A stretch of 8,901 bases of DNA, from the NCBI GenBank assembly GCA_027011835.1, contig JALUZN010000244.1:1-8901 (forward strand). The letters run 5' to 3'. The notes under the pieces are model-generated. The model made no database searches, was not told the DNA's origin, and worked only from the letters and a program-made list of their open reading frames with translations. The DNA comes from Draconibacterium sp. (lineage in GTDB: Bacteria; Bacteroidota; Bacteroidia; Bacteroidales; Prolixibacteraceae). This document shows positions 6,517-8,901 of this stretch, piece after piece. The translations under genes and the position numbers were made by a program. Numbering within the stretch: position 1 is the first letter of the stretch; each line of letters opens with the position of its first letter.

Positions 6517-7731
6517 ATGAGTAAATTTCAAAAACATTTAAAAAAGTTTTTTCTAAAAGCAGGTCCAAGTTTAATTCTTGTAGCAGGAATATTAGGCCCG
6601 GGAAGTTTGGCAGTAGCAAGTAAAGCTGGTGCTACAATGGGATACAGTGTGTTGTGGGTTGTAGTTATAGCATTTATTATGATGGCACTCTTTGCGAGAT
6701 TAGGGCGTATTATTGGAACCCTTTCAGATGACACTATCATAGAAATGGCAAGAATTAAGTATGGTGGGAAACCTGCCGGATATATTTTAGGCATTGCCGG
6801 ATTTATTGTTACCATGGGTTTTCAGACAGGTAATAATATTGGGATAGGACTGGCAATGAACGCAATATTTGGAGGTAGCATGGGACTTTGGGCGATTATA
6901 TTTACATCGGTTGTACTCATCTTAATTTGGTGGAGAAACGATGTTTATAATACAATAGAAAAAGTAATGACCGGACTGGTTCTATTAATGATTATCTCAT
7001 TTTTTGCCAATCTTTTTGTTATCGACATTGATGTTAAAGAACTTGCTAAAGGATTTATTCCCAGTAAACCTGCAGTTTTTATGCTTGTAATTGCAATGTC
7101 TGCAACTACTTTTAGTGTTATTAGCGCTGTTATTCAGGCATATCTGGTTAAAGATAAAAAATGGACTCCGGCAACACTTAAAGAAAATCTCAAAGGAAGT
7201 ACAACAGGAGTTGTTATTTTAGCTGCTATTTCAGGAGTAATTATAATTACATCTGCAGCAGTTTTACGACCTCAGGGAATTGTGCCAACCAGTGCAGTTG
7301 AAATGGGACAACAACTTGAACCATTACTGGGTTCTACTTCAAAATGGTTGTTTCTATTCGGACTTTTTTCTGCCTCCTTCTCTTCGTTCGTTGTGAATGC
7401 CTTTAGTGGAGGGTTGTTATTAGCAGATGGATTTAAGCTTGGAAAATCATACAATAACAAGAACGTAAAGATATTTGCATCTCTGCTTATGATTTTAAGT
7501 ACAATAATTGTTTTAATCATAAACAAAAATCCGGTAGAATTATTGGTTATTGCACAAGCGAGTACAGCAGTAGTAGTTCCAATATTTGCTGTTTTAATAA
7601 TCGTTTTGGCAAATAGTAAAAAACTTATGGGCGAGTTCAGAATAAATAAAGTTGAAAATGCAATTGGTATTGCAGCAATTTTTTGGGTGTTTTACTTGTC
7701 TTATAATCAAATAATGTCCTTTATAGGTTGA
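6517..7731 (+). CDS. Divergent Nramp-fold membrane transporter, substrate uncertain
   Basis: A 404-residue integral membrane protein with about 11 predicted transmembrane segments (roughly 17-35, 43-62, 90-117, 122-139, 150-170, 186-209, 229-250, 277-302, 315-334, 338-362, 378-402). This matches the Nramp/SLC11 (LeuT-fold) layout. Family features include AGPSLI before TM1, FARLGRIIG after TM2 and LEPLLGSTSKWLFLFGLFSASFSS entering TM8. The defining metal-site residues are missing. The TM1 motif DPGN is GPGS at 27-30, and TM6 has no MPH: the region reads AMSATTFS at 193-200. It is therefore unlikely to be a normal Mn/Fe importer, even though automated annotation would say so. It may belong to the Nramp-related proteins with other substrates. 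Its place among sugar-processing genes suggests, as inference only, an organic or sugar-derived substrate. Confidence 0.85.
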   Translation: MSKFQKHLKKFFLKAGPSLILVAGILGPGSLAVASKAGATMGYSVLWVVVIAFIMMALFARLGRIIGTLSDDTIIEMARIKYGGKPAGYILGIAGFIVTMGFQTGNNIGIGLAMNAIFGGSMGLWAIIFTSVVLILIWWRNDVYNTIEKVMTGLVLLMIISFFANLFVIDIDVKELAKGFIPSKPAVFMLVIAMSATTFSVISAVIQAYLVKDKKWTPATLKENLKGSTTGVVILAAISGVIIITSAAVLRPQGIVPTSAVEMGQQLEPLLGSTSKWLFLFGLFSASFSSFVVNAFSGGLLLADGFKLGKSYNNKNVKIFASLLMILSTIIVLIINKNPVELLVIAQASTAVVVPIFAVLIIVLANSKKLMGEFRINKVENAIGIAAIFWVFYLSYNQIMSFIG

Positions 7732-7762
7732 TAATATCAATACCAATAACACTTAAATAAAC

Positions 7763-8901
7763 ATGAGCTCAATTCAACGTACTCTGCAATTTGTCAGCGA
7801 TCTTATCGAACGAGAAAGTATTACCCCCAACGATGGAGGATGTATCGATTATCTTTCCCGTAAATTAACCGAACTTGGTTTTTTGGTAACCGAGCTCGAA
7901 TTTTCAGGGGTGAAAAATCTATGGGCAGTTCATAACAGCAACAATGCTGACTTATATGATATTAAAGACCAAACTCTAACATTTTTGGGACATATTGATG
8001 TTGTTCCGGCTGGCGATATCGATAAATGGAACACTCCGCCATTTACGCCAACAATAAAAGGCGATACTCTTTATGGCAGAGGGGCAGTTGATATGAAAGG
8101 TGGAGTTGCCGCTATGCTGAATGCGTGTAGCAATTTCATCGAAGAAAATGGCAACAGTTACAAGGGAAGCATTGCCTGGCTTATTACCGCCGACGAAGAA
8201 GGTATCGCAAATTTTGGTACAAAAGCGGTATTAGAATGGCTGCTGCAACAAAAAGTGAGTATTAATTCATGTTTGATTGGCGAACCTGCATCTGCCGGGA
8301 AACTTGGCGATCAGATTAAAATTGGCAGACGTGGTTCGTTAAATGGTTTTGTTCAAATTCATGGAATGCAAGGGCATGTTGCCTATACTAATGGGCAAGA
8401 TAATATTATCCATAAAGTTTTGCCGGCATTAAGTAAACTTGCCAATCTTGATTTGGTAAAAGAAGATGATTATTTCCCAGCAACAGAATTTCATATTGTT
8501 AAAGTTAATGCCGATGGCGGGGCAGTAAATGTTGTCCCAGGCGATATTTACATTGCGTTTAATTTACGCTTCTCACCAAAACAAGACATCGTTAAGTATA
8601 AACAGAGTGTTAATGATATTTTAGCCGAATTTAACTATACCATTAAATGGCAGTTAAGTGCCAACCCGTTTTTCTCTGAACCTAAAGAGTTAGCAGAAGC
8701 TGCTAAACAGGCTATTCGTTCACATACAAAATTAGAAGCAAAATACTCCACTTCAGGCGGCACTTCTGATGGGCGATTTTTCCCTGATTTTTATCCAAAA
8801 GCTGAAATTATTGAACTTGGATCTGTTAATACCAGTGCTCATCAGGTTAATGAATATACCAGTGTCAAAGAGCTTGAAACGCTTTGTGAGATATATAAAG
8901 A
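7763..8901 (+). CDS. dapE: Succinyl-diaminopimelate desuccinylase-type M20 metallopeptidase (3' end cut)
   Basis: A 379-codon open frame from ATG 7763 that runs off the right edge. The E. coli DapE length is about 375, so probably only a few residues are missing. DapE hydrolyses N-succinyl-LL-diaminopimelate to LL-diaminopimelate and succinate in lysine and peptidoglycan biosynthesis. All M20 di-zinc motifs are visible: GHIDVVP with His77 and Asp79, GRGAVDMKGG with bridging Asp110, TADEEG with catalytic Glu145 and metal ligand Glu146, IGEP with Glu174, and NTSAHQVNE with His360. DapE-specific segments are also present: IKIGRRGSLNG, HGMQGHVAY, VVPGDIYIAFNLRFS and SGGTSDGRFFPDF. It starts 31 bases after the transporter stop. 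ArgE-like or other N-acyl-amino-acid deacylase activity is the alternative, but these signatures favour DapE. The context is not a visible lysine operon. Confidence 0.9.
   Translation, partial: MSSIQRTLQFVSDLIERESITPNDGGCIDYLSRKLTELGFLVTELEFSGVKNLWAVHNSNNADLYDIKDQTLTFLGHIDVVPAGDIDKWNTPPFTPTIKGDTLYGRGAVDMKGGVAAMLNACSNFIEENGNSYKGSIAWLITADEEGIANFGTKAVLEWLLQQKVSINSCLIGEPASAGKLGDQIKIGRRGSLNGFVQIHGMQGHVAYTNGQDNIIHKVLPALSKLANLDLVKEDDYFPATEFHIVKVNADGGAVNVVPGDIYIAFNLRFSPKQDIVKYKQSVNDILAEFNYTIKWQLSANPFFSEPKELAEAAKQAIRSHTKLEAKYSTSGGTSDGRFFPDFYPKAEIIELGSVNTSAHQVNEYTSVKELETLCEIYK

Overview
The window looks like a piece of a Bacteroidota chromosome, probably a marine or anaerobic Bacteroidales/Marinilabiliales-type organism. 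This is inferred from the low overall G+C, start codons preceded by A/T-rich leaders with almost no Shine-Dalgarno sequence, lipoprotein signal peptides, and a gene content typical of Bacteroidota carbohydrate-utilisation islands. I cannot name the genus.

All real genes lie on the + strand. From left to right: a probable C-terminal tail of an unseen upstream gene (3-83); two tandem paralogous secreted YdjC/ChbG-type carbohydrate deacetylases (109-1038, 1068-1994); an extended-SDR NAD-dependent epimerase/dehydratase-like protein (2017-3036); a dihydrodipicolinate-synthase/N-acetylneuraminate-lyase superfamily protein (3059-4120); an SGNH/GDSL lipoprotein esterase (4136-4885); a 223-base gap with a strong hairpin (4952-4996); a DUF4185-type putative glycan-active lipoprotein (5109-6413); a divergent Nramp-fold transporter (6517-7731); and a DapE-type M20 deacylase running off the right edge (7763-8901+). 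Gaps of 15-29 bases separate the genes from 1038 to 4136, so the first five complete genes look like one operon. The hairpin gap and a 103-base gap could mark sub-operons or attenuation points.

Taken together the genes suggest, by inference, a small catabolic island for an acylated (N- and/or O-acetylated) glycan or sugar acid. The surface lipoproteins (DUF4185 and SGNH) and exported deacetylases would trim the substrate, an inner-membrane Nramp-fold protein could import something, and a cytosolic SDR plus class I aldolase-family pair would process the sugar. No SusC/SusD pair, regulator or sugar kinase is visible, so the system is either incomplete here or non-canonical.

The most noteworthy points are these. 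The Nramp-like protein has lost both metal-binding signature motifs. The SDR and DHDPS-family partners both have altered active-site motifs. The YdjC pair is a mosaic duplication with an 80-base perfectly identical block. No tRNA, rRNA, CRISPR array, insertion sequence or convincing terminator was found.
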